From: Arcanobacterium phocisimile
Lineage (GTDB): Bacteria; Actinomycetota; Actinomycetes; Actinomycetales; Actinomycetaceae
NCBI RefSeq assembly: GCF_016904675.1
Contig: NZ_CP070228.1
Span: 930,001 to 994,000 of the forward strand
Length of the DNA: 64,000 nt
Direction of reading: 5' to 3'
The notes under the pieces were generated by a model, which was given only the letters and a program-made list of their open reading frames with translations, was not told where the DNA came from and did no database searches. Made by a program: the position numbers and the translations under genes. This document shows, piece after piece, positions 18,044-27,737 of the stretch (position 1 is its first letter; every line of letters starts with the position of its first letter).

Positions 18044-19468
18044 ATGACGAAAAAGCGGTTGGCAGTATTCGGATCTATCGGTGTAGCTGGCGCCATCATT
18101 ATTGCGCTTATGTCTTATGTAGCATACTTCGCTGTTACCGGCAGAGCCCTCCCTCACGCACATGTAGGGCACCTTGATGTCGGTGGCATGAGTGAGACTG
18201 AAATAAAAACCGAGTTAACCTCGAATATCGACTCTGTGCATGCGTCGATCAGTGGTGAGGGGGTAAATAATGTCACCGCTGATTTAGCCACCATGGGAGC
18301 TCAATTCGATGTTGAAGAGACGACAAAGCGAGTTCTGACATCCCATCGACCTGCGCTTGATTACTTCACGTCAATTTTCTCCCATTCTGCAGTTGAGCCA
18401 GCCGTTTCCTTTCCGGATGAGGCAAAACTTCAGGAGTTCGCTCAAACGTTAACTGAGGGACAAGAATCAGCTTCGATGCCAACAGCGGCTCGGATCGAAG
18501 AACAAGACGGCAATTTCGTCGTCATTCCCGGAACCGATGGCCGTGGTGTTCCAGTCTCAGAAGTAAAACGTGTTGCCACTGAGCTGGCAATAGCTCAAAA
18601 ATCACTTGACGTTTCAGTGCAGACAGCTGCTTTGCCGACGCAAGCTCCGAGTGAAGAGATGAAAGCACTCGCTACACATGTTAACCAGCTTCGCGACGCT
18701 GAGGTGAGCATCGTCGTCGGTGATGAGACGATCACTGCTGACAGCGCAACGAAAACGTCATGGGTATCGATAGTGGACAACGCACCGCAGATCAATAAGG
18801 ATTTAGTCACTCAGTGGGTGACTAGTATTTCTGAAGATTTGGTTACTGAAGAGGTTGTTGGCATCCGTTATAAGAATGATCGTGGTGACATCATTCGAGT
18901 CGGCGCGCAAGCAGTTCCGGCACAGAATTTAACAAATGTCGACCAAATCGTTTCAACTATTTCCACTAATATCCTGAATAATGCTCCGACGTCGCAGACG
19001 GTGGAAGTGAGCACTGGAGAAGAAAAATGGGAAGACCGCCTAGTGGCTGTTGGTGCCGAGAATCTTGCTTATCTTGCAGCTGAAGGGGAGAAGTGGATTG
19101 ATGTCAACCTGTCAAACTTCACCGTCATGGGCTACGAAGGCGCGACTGCGGTCAAAGGTCCCATCCCGCTCATTGCCGGAGCAGCTGAGACACCGACCAT
19201 CACCGGAACTTTTAATATTTGGCACAAGACACCAAGCCAGACAATGCGTGGAACAAATGTCGATGGAACTCGGTACGAGACCCCAGGCGTTCCGTGGATC
19301 ATGTATTTCCAAGGTGATTTCGCGATACACGGTGCTCCCTGGCGGCGCTCATTTGGATATGATGCGGGAGAATATGGTTCTCACGGATGTGTCAATGTTT
19401 CTGTTTCAGATGCGAAATCCCTATACGATTGGGCTCCAAAGGGAACTGTAGTCGTTTCGCATTACTAG
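18044..19468 (+). CDS. L,D-transpeptidase (YkuD family), membrane-anchored
   Basis: Crosslinks peptidoglycan stem peptides (3-3 links) or attaches proteins to the wall, outside the membrane. The 474-residue protein begins with a short cytoplasmic stretch and a transmembrane anchor (about residues 7-32), continues with two repeat-like extracellular domains of the PG-binding type (around VGGMSETEIKTEL and KNDRGDIIRVG), and ends with the YkuD domain. The catalytic block shows IHGAPW and YGSHGCVNVS, with the SHGC cysteine near residue 448. A GGGGAAG ribosome binding site precedes the ATG. Likely monocistronic. Confidence 0.92.
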   Translation: MTKKRLAVFGSIGVAGAIIIALMSYVAYFAVTGRALPHAHVGHLDVGGMSETEIKTELTSNIDSVHASISGEGVNNVTADLATMGAQFDVEETTKRVLTSHRPALDYFTSIFSHSAVEPAVSFPDEAKLQEFAQTLTEGQESASMPTAARIEEQDGNFVVIPGTDGRGVPVSEVKRVATELAIAQKSLDVSVQTAALPTQAPSEEMKALATHVNQLRDAEVSIVVGDETITADSATKTSWVSIVDNAPQINKDLVTQWVTSISEDLVTEEVVGIRYKNDRGDIIRVGAQAVPAQNLTNVDQIVSTISTNILNNAPTSQTVEVSTGEEKWEDRLVAVGAENLAYLAAEGEKWIDVNLSNFTVMGYEGATAVKGPIPLIAGAAETPTITGTFNIWHKTPSQTMRGTNVDGTRYETPGVPWIMYFQGDFAIHGAPWRRSFGYDAGEYGSHGCVNVSVSDAKSLYDWAPKGTVVVSHY

Positions 19469-19520
19469 AATATACAGCTAACTTTCAGTAGAGATATGTT
19501 TCAGGAACTGTTGCGTTGGT

Positions 19521-19526
19521 TAAGGT
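19521..19526 (+). promoter_or_regulatory. Candidate -10 element, leaderless GNAT gene
   Basis: TAAGGT is followed by 6 nt and then GTG 19533; no ribosome binding site is visible. This is the spacing expected when transcription begins at the start codon. Confidence 0.4.
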
Positions 19527-19532
19527 ATAGAA

Positions 19533-20291
19533 GTGCCGAAAAAGAACAATTCTGTGTTTTGGGACGTTGAAGTTGCTCCCCGCTGGGCAGGCATCGAACC
19601 GGTTTATCAGTTCGACAGTTCTGAAGTTCAGGTTATGCTCGGGTATATCGACGGACAGAAAAGTCTCGATATTTTCGGTGAAGACGCAGCTGTGATTGAT
19701 CAGCTTGCATATGTTAAAGCGTCGTTTGACCGTCCCGATCTGAGCACTATGCCGAAAAGTATCCCAGCACTACTCGATGAAGAAACCCGTGATTACTTCG
19801 GTCCATCCTTCGGGTGGGACTGGGATTTTTATTATACGGAAACATCTTTGCGTGATGTTGACGGTACCGAAAACGTGGAATTGCTAGACTGTAAATCGTC
19901 ACTATTCCAACGCTATTCCCACGAGATCTACGATGCCCTTCGACAAGCGAACCCCATTAGTGACGCACTGGAACATTTTGAAGAACTTTCGTGGTTCATT
20001 ATTCGAGAAGATTCAGGGATTGCCTGTGTCCTAGGTTTCGAAAAAGATGGTGACAAGGCGTATCTCCACGGGTTAGGAACGAACCCTGCCTACCGGGGCA
20101 GAGGGTATGCACAAGCGATTATGGTTGGAGCTACAAATCAGTTGTTACACACAAACACGATGGTCTATTTCAGCATGTGGGGATGGAACAGTGCTGCACG
20201 CCAACTATATTCCAAGATTGGCGTGCAACACGGTGCTGAGTTAACTCATGGTAGGCGTGAACCTTTCACTGAGTTGAATGCTCAGTGGTGA
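19533..20291 (+). CDS. GNAT-family N-acetyltransferase
   Basis: A 252-residue protein. The C-terminal 100 residues carry the acetyl-CoA-binding motif A as NPAYRGRGYAQAIM (pattern R/Q-x-x-G-x-G/A), followed by the typical MWGWNSAARQLYSKIGV segment of motif B. The N-terminal 140 residues are acidic and aromatic-rich (FGWDWDFYYTET) and do not match a family I know; they may define the substrate pocket. The substrate is unknown. The start is GTG with no ribosome binding site. The 3' end overlaps the convergent MMPL gene by 10 bp. Confidence 0.85.
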   Translation: MPKKNNSVFWDVEVAPRWAGIEPVYQFDSSEVQVMLGYIDGQKSLDIFGEDAAVIDQLAYVKASFDRPDLSTMPKSIPALLDEETRDYFGPSFGWDWDFYYTETSLRDVDGTENVELLDCKSSLFQRYSHEIYDALRQANPISDALEHFEELSWFIIREDSGIACVLGFEKDGDKAYLHGLGTNPAYRGRGYAQAIMVGATNQLLHTNTMVYFSMWGWNSAARQLYSKIGVQHGAELTHGRREPFTELNAQW

Positions 20292-22711
20292 ATAGCAAAC
20301 CGCTTATAGAGTTTTCTTAGTGGACGTGGTGCCCACCAATTCCACTTACCAAGGATGGTCATCATTGCTGGCACTAAGAGCATACGAACGATAGTCGCAT
20401 CAACGACGACAATGATTGCTAGGACGACTCCAATCTGTTTGATCGCAACGAGTTCGCCGAAAACGAAGCCGATGAACACTGCGATAATGATGGCTGCTGC
20501 GGAGGTAATGATTCGGCCCGAGCGTTGTAAGCCGTGTTCGACAGCCATATCGTTTGATTCTCCAAGATCCCAATACTCTTTAATGCGGGCGAGGAGGAAG
20601 ACTTCATAGTCCATTGCAAGGCCAAACCCGAAGGCAATCGCGGTTGCCACGACGAAGGTTTCAATGCCACTTGTTTGGGGCAAGCCGAACAAACCGTGGT
20701 TAAAGAGGAAGGCTGCACCGCCTAGTCCAGCTAGGAGAGATAAGCTATTAATAACTAATGCCGTTAGTGGTGCGATAATCGATCCCGTCATAAAGAATAA
20801 CAAAACAACGACAGACGCAATGACGATTCCCAAAGCGATTGGCGTATCAGACGCGATGGAGGAAGCGAAATCCATTTGAAGCGCTGCCGGGCCACCAACA
20901 TCGAATGAGAAACTGGCATCTAATCCGCGAATTTCGGAAACAAGGTCTGTTACCTCCTTGCTGACTGCATCGTCGGTATCGACGTCAAATCCAATAACTA
21001 CACCATTGTCAGTGGCGACCGGTTCTCGTGCACCCGTAATACTGGGAAGCTCTTTAATCTGCTCAACTAGTGCAGTGGTATCGGAGACATCTGCGTGCGC
21101 AAGAAGCGAAATTTCAGGTGTCGAAAATGCTGGAAAGTCCTTATCCACAGTGGCTATGACGTGCTTTTCTTCTGAATCTTGCGGCAAGTAATCGGTGAAG
21201 TTTGAGCGCAAGGTCAAGCCCAGTACCGGAGCTGCAATTATCCCCAGTAGGAGCAACGTCGACACAACAATTTGCCAGGGGCGCTTTTGTACCCAGCGGG
21301 CCAAGCGGGAGAATATTCCTTTATCTGATGCGGAATCACCGAATCGGACGAAAAGGAATCGCATAAGGGTAAAGCGTGAGAGCGCCGAAGGAGCAACGAG
21401 TTTTCTTCCGCTGACAACGATGAGAGCGGGCACTAGCGTAATCGCTGTGGCTACTGCCAGAAGCGTGACGATGACGCCACCGATTGCGATCATGCGTAAC
21501 ATCGGGGCGTTCATGAACAACAGACCAGAGATAGCCAGAGCAATCGTCAAAGCTGAGAACGCGACTGTACGACCAGCAGTTGTAATAGTTTTTTGAATAG
21601 CGTAAGCAATATGCTCCTTAAGTTCTGGACTATCTGGATCATTTGTGTACTCTGCGATCTCTTCTCGATACCGCGAAACGACAAGTAAACCGTAATCGAT
21701 CGAAAGAGCTAGGCCTATCAATGTGACGATATTAAGAATGAAATTATCGACGTTCGTAATGAAAGTGATCGTCCAAACTGCGCCAAGTCCGATAGCAATA
21801 GAAATAAGGGCAGACCCAAGGGGGAGGCCAGCAGCAATTGCACCACCGAAAACAACCACCAGAAGTACCAATGCGATTGGCAATCCAACAGTCTCGCCAG
21901 TGACTAAGTCTTCAGCGGTCTGATCGAGAATAACATTTGTTGCAAGCGTGGCCGATACAGCAGAGACCGTAATATTGTTATCTGCGTCGTTCAACGTATC
22001 AGAGAGGCTAGTGACGTGATCCTTGACGTCGGCAACTGTCTGTGGGAACTGTCCTGGATCAAGTTGGGTGACAAGGACAAATGAGTTACCGTTGGTAAAA
22101 GCTTTCGCCGGGTTGGGCACATCTATTGTGGCTTGTCGGGCCTGTGTGCGTGCTTGTTCCGCGATGGCCATTTGGGCTTCTGTAGTTGCTTGTTCGATGA
22201 TTTGCTCGCGTGCAGCATACTCAGCTTCGGGACCACCTGTGCTGCGGGCCTGCTCGAGAAGAGGTGCCGCTGATTGGAGTGCACCTTGTGCAGCTTGATC
22301 GATGAATTCTTGGTTGTCACTGATTGCTTGTTCGACTGCTATATCGATTTGTGCCGCTAGTTCTTGCTTGAACCGTTCATCTACGTTTTGCGGATCGTTC
22401 ACGGATGCTACATGGGGCAGTGCTTGAACCTTTTCTCGGAAAGCAGACAATTCGACGGAGATCTCTTCAGGAGTAGTGTTTTCAACGAGCACGATAATAC
22501 TTTCGCCACGCTCGTCAGCTCCAGTCGCGCGCAGAACTATATCGGATTCAGAATCGGGAATCATAGATTCCGAGGAGGACATGCGTTCAAAAAGATTACC
22601 CTGTCCAAATCCAACGAGAGCACCGCTTATCCCGAGAAATGCAAGTACTGCCCAAAACAGAATAAAAGTTTTTGGGCGAGCAGGTATTTTGTGGCTTAGC
22701 CAAGTAAACAT
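20282..22711 (-). CDS. MMPL/RND-family membrane transporter
   Basis: An 809-residue protein with the MMPL layout: one N-terminal helix, a large extracytoplasmic loop (residues about 40-240, coiled and Gln/Ala-rich), five helices containing the proton-relay-like segment LALSIDYGLLVVSRYREE, a second loop, and six more helices with GFGLAMDYEVFLLARIKEY. Members export lipids or siderophores (mycobacterial MmpL) or drugs. The substrate here is unknown. No accessory or regulator gene is adjacent. The ATG lies 2 bp from a 23-bp palindrome, leaving no room for a normal ribosome binding site. Confidence 0.9.
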   Translation of the reverse strand: MFTWLSHKIPARPKTFILFWAVLAFLGISGALVGFGQGNLFERMSSSESMIPDSESDIVLRATGADERGESIIVLVENTTPEEISVELSAFREKVQALPHVASVNDPQNVDERFKQELAAQIDIAVEQAISDNQEFIDQAAQGALQSAAPLLEQARSTGGPEAEYAAREQIIEQATTEAQMAIAEQARTQARQATIDVPNPAKAFTNGNSFVLVTQLDPGQFPQTVADVKDHVTSLSDTLNDADNNITVSAVSATLATNVILDQTAEDLVTGETVGLPIALVLLVVVFGGAIAAGLPLGSALISIAIGLGAVWTITFITNVDNFILNIVTLIGLALSIDYGLLVVSRYREEIAEYTNDPDSPELKEHIAYAIQKTITTAGRTVAFSALTIALAISGLLFMNAPMLRMIAIGGVIVTLLAVATAITLVPALIVVSGRKLVAPSALSRFTLMRFLFVRFGDSASDKGIFSRLARWVQKRPWQIVVSTLLLLGIIAAPVLGLTLRSNFTDYLPQDSEEKHVIATVDKDFPAFSTPEISLLAHADVSDTTALVEQIKELPSITGAREPVATDNGVVIGFDVDTDDAVSKEVTDLVSEIRGLDASFSFDVGGPAALQMDFASSIASDTPIALGIVIASVVVLLFFMTGSIIAPLTALVINSLSLLAGLGGAAFLFNHGLFGLPQTSGIETFVVATAIAFGFGLAMDYEVFLLARIKEYWDLGESNDMAVEHGLQRSGRIITSAAAIIIAVFIGFVFGELVAIKQIGVVLAIIVVVDATIVRMLLVPAMMTILGKWNWWAPRPLRKLYKRFAIHH

Positions 22712-22713
22712 AC

Positions 22714-22736
22714 TACTATTCTGTCACAGAATAGTA
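22714..22736. promoter_or_regulatory. 23-bp perfect palindrome at the MMPL gene start (operator candidate)
   Basis: The half-site TACTATTCTGT is repeated in inverted orientation around a single central base, 11-1-11 with no mismatch. It begins 2 bp upstream of the MMPL ATG and lies in the divergent region with rarA. Such symmetry fits a TetR- or MarR-type dimer site that would block transcription of the transporter. The single-base centre makes an RNA terminator unlikely. Confidence 0.65.
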
Positions 22737-22813
22737 TCCCTGCCTAGGTTTGGTATCTCGCTGTTTTAGGCTGTGCGAGGAATGTTCCAGTCCGTTCTGA
22801 CGGAATACTCTAG

Positions 22814-22819
22814 TAGACT
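22814..22819 (+). promoter_or_regulatory. Candidate -10 element, leaderless rarA
   Basis: TAGACT lies 7 nt before GTG 22827. The absence of a ribosome binding site and the homologous N-terminus (V/M-DLFQ) both support a leaderless start at this GTG. Confidence 0.45.
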
Positions 22820-22826
22820 AAATCGC

Positions 22827-24155
22827 GTGGATCTTTTTCAGACGTCGTCAAACTATACTGAATCGCAGCCCGCTTCGCCGCTAGCAGTACGTATGCGGCC
22901 GCGCGATTTAAGTGAGGTCATCGGGCAACAGCACCTCCTGGGCGATGGTCAGCCCCTGCGCCGGCTGATAGAACCGGAGGCAGGAGGTGCGCCGAGTTCA
23001 GTGATTCTCTGGGGTCCGCCAGGCATCGGAAAAACCACGCTGGCGTACCTTATTGCGCACAAAGAAAGCCGGAGATTTGTTGAGATTTCGGCGGTATCAG
23101 CTGGCGTTCAGCAAGTCCGTGCGCATATAGAGCAAGCTCGTGATGCGCTCGTTGTGCACGGCGAGCAAACAGTCCTTTTTATCGACGAGGTTCACCGATT
23201 TTCAAAGTCTCAGCAAGATGCTTTGCTACCGGCCGTGGAAAACGGCTGGGTTATTCTGGTCGCGGCGACGACGGAGAATCCCAGCTTCTCGGTTATCGCA
23301 CCGTTGTTATCGCGTTCCTTGTTATTAACCCTGCATCCGCTGAGTGCTACCGATATTCGTTTGCTTTTGGAACGAGCTCTCTCCGACGAGCGTGGTTTCG
23401 GTGGGCATGTCACGATTACAGATGAGGCGTTGGACCAGATCATTCGTTTTGCTGGAGCCGATGCGCGTCGAGCTCTGACAATATTAGAAGCTACGGCGTC
23501 AAACGGGAATAGACAACTAACGATCGATGACGTTGAACGTGCGGTAGACGTTTATTCGGTTCGATACGACCGTGATGGGGATCAACATTATGACGTCGTT
23601 TCGGCCTTCATTAAGTCGATTCGAGGTTCGGATGTGGATGCTGCGATCCATTATCTAGCGCGCATGCTTGAAGCTGGTGAAGATCCTCGATTTATTGCAC
23701 GTCGATTAATGATTAGTGCAGCTGAAGATATTGGAATGGCTGATCCAGCTGCCCTGCAGACGGCCACTGCGGCCGCTCAATCTGTTGCGTTAGTGGGCAT
23801 GCCAGAAGCTCGTATTATTTTGGCAGAGGCTGTTGTCCATTTGGCAACAGCACCTAAGTCTAACCGTGCCTATCTCGCTATTAACGCTGCTATTGCGGAT
23901 ATTCGTGCCGGTAATATAGGCCCAGTGCCGGTGCACTTGCGAGACCAAAGTGTAACCGCTTCACGTGTTGCGGCAGTCAGCACCGGTAAAGACACCGACT
24001 ACATATATCCGCATGACGAAGTTTCTGGTGTTGCACAACAGCAGTATGCACCGGATGAATTGCGCGACAAACGCTACTATGAACCGACAACACGAGGGTA
24101 CGAGTCGCAAATCACGTCCCGATTACAACGGATAAATAAGATTTTAGGCAAATGA
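22827..24155 (+). CDS. rarA: Replication-associated recombination protein A (RarA/MgsA)
   Basis: An AAA+ ATPase of the clamp-loader clade that acts at stalled replication forks. Walker [14 protein letters not shown], Walker B FIDEVHRF with sensor-like ATTENPSF, and the C-terminal tetramerisation domain ([32 protein letters not shown]) are all present. From GTG 22827 the protein has 442 residues, the usual length; a longer frame from 22773 is unlikely because family members begin at the MDLF-like motif. Divergent from the MMPL gene, followed by rpsD. Confidence 0.93.
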   Translation: MDLFQTSSNYTESQPASPLAVRMRPRDLSEVIGQQHLLGDGQPLRRLIEPEAGGAPSSVILWGPPGIGKTTLAYLIAHKESRRFVEISAVSAGVQQVRAHIEQARDALVVHGEQTVLFIDEVHRFSKSQQDALLPAVENGWVILVAATTENPSFSVIAPLLSRSLLLTLHPLSATDIRLLLERALSDERGFGGHVTITDEALDQIIRFAGADARRALTILEATASNGNRQLTIDDVERAVDVYSVRYDRDGDQHYDVVSAFIKSIRGSDVDAAIHYLARMLEAGEDPRFIARRLMISAAEDIGMADPAALQTATAAAQSVALVGMPEARIILAEAVVHLATAPKSNRAYLAINAAIADIRAGNIGPVPVHLRDQSVTASRVAAVSTGKDTDYIYPHDEVSGVAQQQYAPDELRDKRYYEPTTRGYESQITSRLQRINKILGK

Positions 24156-24161
24156 GCATGC

Positions 24162-24262
24162 TATCCTAGTCAGGTTGTATTTATGCAACACCCTGGGGTC
24201 TTAGCCGATCATGGTGGCCCCGCTTAGCGGAAGCTAAGCGCTAATTATCGACAGGAGAAAAT
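24162..24262 (+). promoter_or_regulatory. Structured rpsD 5' leader, putative S4 autoregulatory element
   Basis: A -10-like TATCCT (24162-24167) would start transcription near 24174. The leader then contains a small GTTG/CAAC stem (24174-24177 with 24086+100, that is 24186-24189), a stem GGGGTC/GGCCCC (24195-24200 with 24216-24221) and an adjacent perfect 7-8 bp hairpin CGCTTAGC with GGAA tetraloop (24221-24240). GCTAAG (24233-24238) can pair either with its hairpin partner or with an identical CTTAGC at 24200-24205, so two conformations compete. The ribosome binding site CAGGAG follows 10-15 nt later. S4 autoregulates translation in many bacteria; that this is its site is inference. Confidence 0.5.
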
Positions 24263-24266
24263 AACT

Positions 24267-24887
24267 ATGGCAGCAAATCGCTCCCGTAAGCTTGTGCGCC
24301 AGTCGCGCGCACTCGGTCTCGCTCTTACCCCTAAGGCTGAGCGTTACATGCAGCGTCGTCCTTACCGTCCAGGTGAGCACGGTCGTGGCCGCGTCAAGGA
24401 ATCCGATTACTCGGTTCGTCTCAAGGAAAAGCAGCGTCTACGTGCGCAGTATGGCATTCGTGAAGCTCAGCTTCGCAAGGTCTGGGACGAAGCTCGTCGT
24501 ATTGACGGTATGTCCGGTGAGAACCTTGTTGAGCTCTTGGAAATGCGCCTTGATGCACTCGTTCTTCGTGCTGGTTTTGCTCGCACCATTTCTCAGGCTC
24601 GTCAGGTTGTTGTGCACCGTCACATTCTCGTTGATGGCAAACTTGTTGACCGCCCATCGTTCCGCGTAAAGCCAGGTCAGGTTGTTCAGGTTAAGCCACG
24701 CTCCCAGGCCTCCGCGCAATTCTTGGCAGCGGCCCAAGGCCAGCATGCATCGGTTCTTCCTGCAGTGCCAGAGTACTTGAAGGTAGAACTTGAGAAGCTT
24801 CGCTTTGAACTGATTCGCCGCCCGAAGCGTGCTGAAGTTCCGATCACCTGTGATGTCCAGATGGTCGTCGAATTCTACTCACGCTGA
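24267..24887 (+). CDS. rpsD: 30S ribosomal protein S4
   Basis: Primary 16S rRNA-binding protein. The 206-residue sequence contains the S4 RNA-binding domain (MRLDALVLRAGFARTISQARQ, followed by VVHRHILVDGKLVDRPSFRV). No zinc-binding cysteines are seen near the N-terminus, so it is the C-minus form common in many bacteria. It stands alone here, not in the alpha operon, which is usual for several Actinobacteria. The upstream leader and a strong AGGAG site indicate independent expression; a strong terminator follows 11 nt after the stop. Confidence 0.97.
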   Translation: MAANRSRKLVRQSRALGLALTPKAERYMQRRPYRPGEHGRGRVKESDYSVRLKEKQRLRAQYGIREAQLRKVWDEARRIDGMSGENLVELLEMRLDALVLRAGFARTISQARQVVVHRHILVDGKLVDRPSFRVKPGQVVQVKPRSQASAQFLAAAQGQHASVLPAVPEYLKVELEKLRFELIRRPKRAEVPITCDVQMVVEFYSR

Positions 24888-24898
24888 TAAGCAACTTG

Positions 24899-24935
24899 TA
24901 AAAGCGCGCCGTGGTCTTTCCATGGCGCGCTTTTA
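24899..24935 (+). terminator. Intrinsic terminator after rpsD
   Basis: A 16-bp stem (arms 24899-24914 and 24920-24935) with one G-U pair and a TCTTT loop. The GC-rich core GCGCGCC is followed by TTTTATAT, the standard intrinsic terminator form. Confidence 0.88.
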
Positions 24936-25046
24936 TATCGTGTACACCACCACATAGCTAGGTCTGCCAGAATCCGGCTCATCCAGCTAGACTACTTATT
25001 AGTACTGCCGTGTTCGAGCGGCATCGTCGTCTAAAGGAAAATCACC

Positions 25047-27716
25047 ATGCGCACTGCCGAAATTCGTAAACGTTGGCTGGACTATTTCGCGAAGCATGAC
25101 CACCACATTGCTGAGTCGGTTCCGCTAATCTCTCCTGATCCCTCGATCCTTTTCACGATTGCCGGAATGGTGCCATTCACGCCATATATCATCGGCACCG
25201 AAAAAGCTCCGTACCCGCGCGTCGCATCGGTGCAAAAGTGTATCCGTACCAACGATATTGACAACGTTGGCCGTACCACCCGTCACGGCACGTTTTTCCA
25301 AATGTGTGGAAACTTCTCATTCGGTGATTACTTCAAAGAAGGCGCCATGGATTTGGCCTTCGGTTTGCTTACCTCGAGCATAGACGACGGCGGATATGGC
25401 CTTGAAAAAGATCGTCTATGGGTGACTATTTGGGATCAGGACGATGTGACGTTCGAGCATCTGACGAAGGTCATCGGGCTCGACCCGCATCATATTGTCA
25501 AGCTTCCGCGGGAGCAGATTTTCTGGTCTACTGGCCAGCCTGGACCAGCTGGTCCATGTGCAGAGATTCATTACGATCGCGGCCCAGAGTTCGGCCCAGA
25601 AGCAGTTGGCGGCAATGTAGATCCAGGTGGCGATCGCTACCTCGAAATTTGGAACTTGGTCTTTGATCAGTACCTCCGCGGTGAGGGAGAAGGCAAGAAC
25701 TTCCCGTTGCTCGGCGAACTCGATCAAACTGCGATCGATACCGGCGCTGGTCTTGAGCGTATTGCCTACTTGCTCCAGGGCAAGAACAATATGTATGAAA
25801 CCGATGAAGTTTACCCAGTTATTCAGGCTGTAGAGAAGATTACTGGCAAGACCTACGGGGAAAAAGAAGAAGACGACGTTTTGATGCGTGTGATTGCTGA
25901 TCACGTTCGCTCTTCGATGATGCTTATTGCTGATGGCGTTCGCCCTGGAAACGATGGCCGTGGTTACGTTCTGCGTCGCCTGATTCGCCGAGCAGTGCGC
26001 TCAGTTCGGTTACTTGGTTACTCTGATCTTGCCTACCCACAGTTGCTTCCAGTTACCAAGGATGCAATGAAAGAATCCTACCCGATTCTCGAAGCCGACT
26101 TCGACAAGATTTCCCAAATTGCCTACGCTGAGGAACAAGCATTCCGTCGTACGTTGACCGCCGGAACCCAGATTTTCGAGCAGGCTGCTGCTGACGCAAT
26201 TTCAGCAGGTTCACAACTACCTGGCGACGCCGCTTTTACCCTACACGATACATATGGATTCCCGATTGATCTTACGCTCGAAATGGCTGCCGAAAAGGGG
26301 ATCGCGGTTGACGAGTCTGGTTTCCGTCAATTGATGCAAGAACAGAAGGATCGTGCACGAGCTGATGCACAGGCAAAGAAGACCGGCCATGTTGACGCAA
26401 CTGTTTATCATGAAATTCAGAGCGTAGGTGGCGATACTCACTTCTTGGGTTACACTGACTACTCTGCCGATGGCAAGGTTGTGGGCCTACTGCAAGATGG
26501 TGCTACGGTACCAGCGGTTCAGGCACCTGCCCACGTTGATGTCGTACTCGATCAGACTCCGTTCTGGGCCGAGCAAGGTGGTCAGCTACCTGACCACGGC
26601 ACGATTACTGTTGCTGGTGGTGGAATCGTTGAAATCACTGATGTTCAGATGCCGATTAAGGGTCTTTTTGTTCACCGCGGCACTCTTACTGAAGGCTCTA
26701 TCGCGCTGAATGATCGTGTGTATTCAGCTATTAATGCAGAGCGTCGCGAGCAAATTGCGCGTGCACACACGGCAACTCACATGGTTCATAAGGCATTGCA
26801 TGAGTACTTAGGCGAACAAGCTACGCAGGCCGGTTCGGAGAACTCGCCATCGCGGTTGCGTTTTGATTTCCGGCATGGAGAGCAGGTTCCGACCTCCGTC
26901 ATGCGTGATATTGAGTCCCGAGTTAACGATCGTCTGCAAGAGAATCTCGATGTCACTGATCAAATTATGACTCTCGACGAAGCAAAAGCATCTGGTGCGA
27001 TGGCACTGTTCGGTGAGAAGTATGGTTCCCATGTTCGAGTAGTGTCTATTGGTGGAGACTGGTCACGCGAACTTTGTGCGGGGACTCATGTGCGGACGTC
27101 GGGCGCTCTTGGATTAGTTAGTATTCTCGGGGAGTCCTCCATCGGTTCTGGTGTGCGACGTATCGAGGCACTCGTCGGTGCTGGTGCGTATGCTGCTGGA
27201 GCTCGTGAACGCGCATTGCTTTCGCAGCTTTCGACCTTGACGCATGTACGTATGGAAGAGCTCCCCGAACATATTGATACCTTGCTCTCGCGTCTCAAGC
27301 AGGCTGACAAAGAAATAGCGTCACTGCGAAAGGAAAAGATGCTTTCGCAGATGAGTAACGTTGTTTCACAGCGCGTTGATATTAACGGTATCTCGGTTGT
27401 CGCTCACGATCTGGGTGACGTTGCCTCAGCTGATGACGTTCGTCTGGCAGTGATGGATGTTCGTGAACGTCTTGGCCAGACTCCGGCGGTAGTTGCTATG
27501 ACAGGTACCGCTAAAGGTCGTCCAACAATTGTCATCGCAACCAACGAATCCGCCCGTGAGCGCAATATTAAGGCCGGAATACTCGTATCTGTCGCCGCGA
27601 AGATTCTTGGCGGCGGTGGCGGCGGAAAGCCGGACCTTGCGCAAGGTGGCGGTACCGACGTCTCCCAGATTCCGGCAGCTTTTGACGCGATTACTGCAGC
27701 AGTCTCTGCGAGCTAA
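25047..27716 (+). CDS. alaS: Alanine--tRNA ligase
   Basis: Charges tRNA-Ala and deacylates mischarged Ser/Gly-tRNA-Ala. The 889-residue protein has the class II catalytic domain at the N-terminus (RWLDYFAKHDH, FTIAGMVPF, GNFSFGDYFKEGA), the tRNA-recognition domain (VRPGNDGRGYVLRRLIRRA), the editing domain with HTATHMVHKAL (HxxxH) and CAGTHV, and the C-terminal DHHA1/C-Ala domain ending in the Gly-rich GGGGGGKPDLAQGGG. All zinc and editing residues seem intact. It heads the cluster alaS-ruvX-mltG-aro typical of Actinobacteria. Confidence 0.97.
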   Translation: MRTAEIRKRWLDYFAKHDHHIAESVPLISPDPSILFTIAGMVPFTPYIIGTEKAPYPRVASVQKCIRTNDIDNVGRTTRHGTFFQMCGNFSFGDYFKEGAMDLAFGLLTSSIDDGGYGLEKDRLWVTIWDQDDVTFEHLTKVIGLDPHHIVKLPREQIFWSTGQPGPAGPCAEIHYDRGPEFGPEAVGGNVDPGGDRYLEIWNLVFDQYLRGEGEGKNFPLLGELDQTAIDTGAGLERIAYLLQGKNNMYETDEVYPVIQAVEKITGKTYGEKEEDDVLMRVIADHVRSSMMLIADGVRPGNDGRGYVLRRLIRRAVRSVRLLGYSDLAYPQLLPVTKDAMKESYPILEADFDKISQIAYAEEQAFRRTLTAGTQIFEQAAADAISAGSQLPGDAAFTLHDTYGFPIDLTLEMAAEKGIAVDESGFRQLMQEQKDRARADAQAKKTGHVDATVYHEIQSVGGDTHFLGYTDYSADGKVVGLLQDGATVPAVQAPAHVDVVLDQTPFWAEQGGQLPDHGTITVAGGGIVEITDVQMPIKGLFVHRGTLTEGSIALNDRVYSAINAERREQIARAHTATHMVHKALHEYLGEQATQAGSENSPSRLRFDFRHGEQVPTSVMRDIESRVNDRLQENLDVTDQIMTLDEAKASGAMALFGEKYGSHVRVVSIGGDWSRELCAGTHVRTSGALGLVSILGESSIGSGVRRIEALVGAGAYAAGARERALLSQLSTLTHVRMEELPEHIDTLLSRLKQADKEIASLRKEKMLSQMSNVVSQRVDINGISVVAHDLGDVASADDVRLAVMDVRERLGQTPAVVAMTGTAKGRPTIVIATNESARERNIKAGILVSVAAKILGGGGGGKPDLAQGGGTDVSQIPAAFDAITAAVSAS

Positions 27717-27737
27717 ATCCGGCAGAAATTTTCGATT

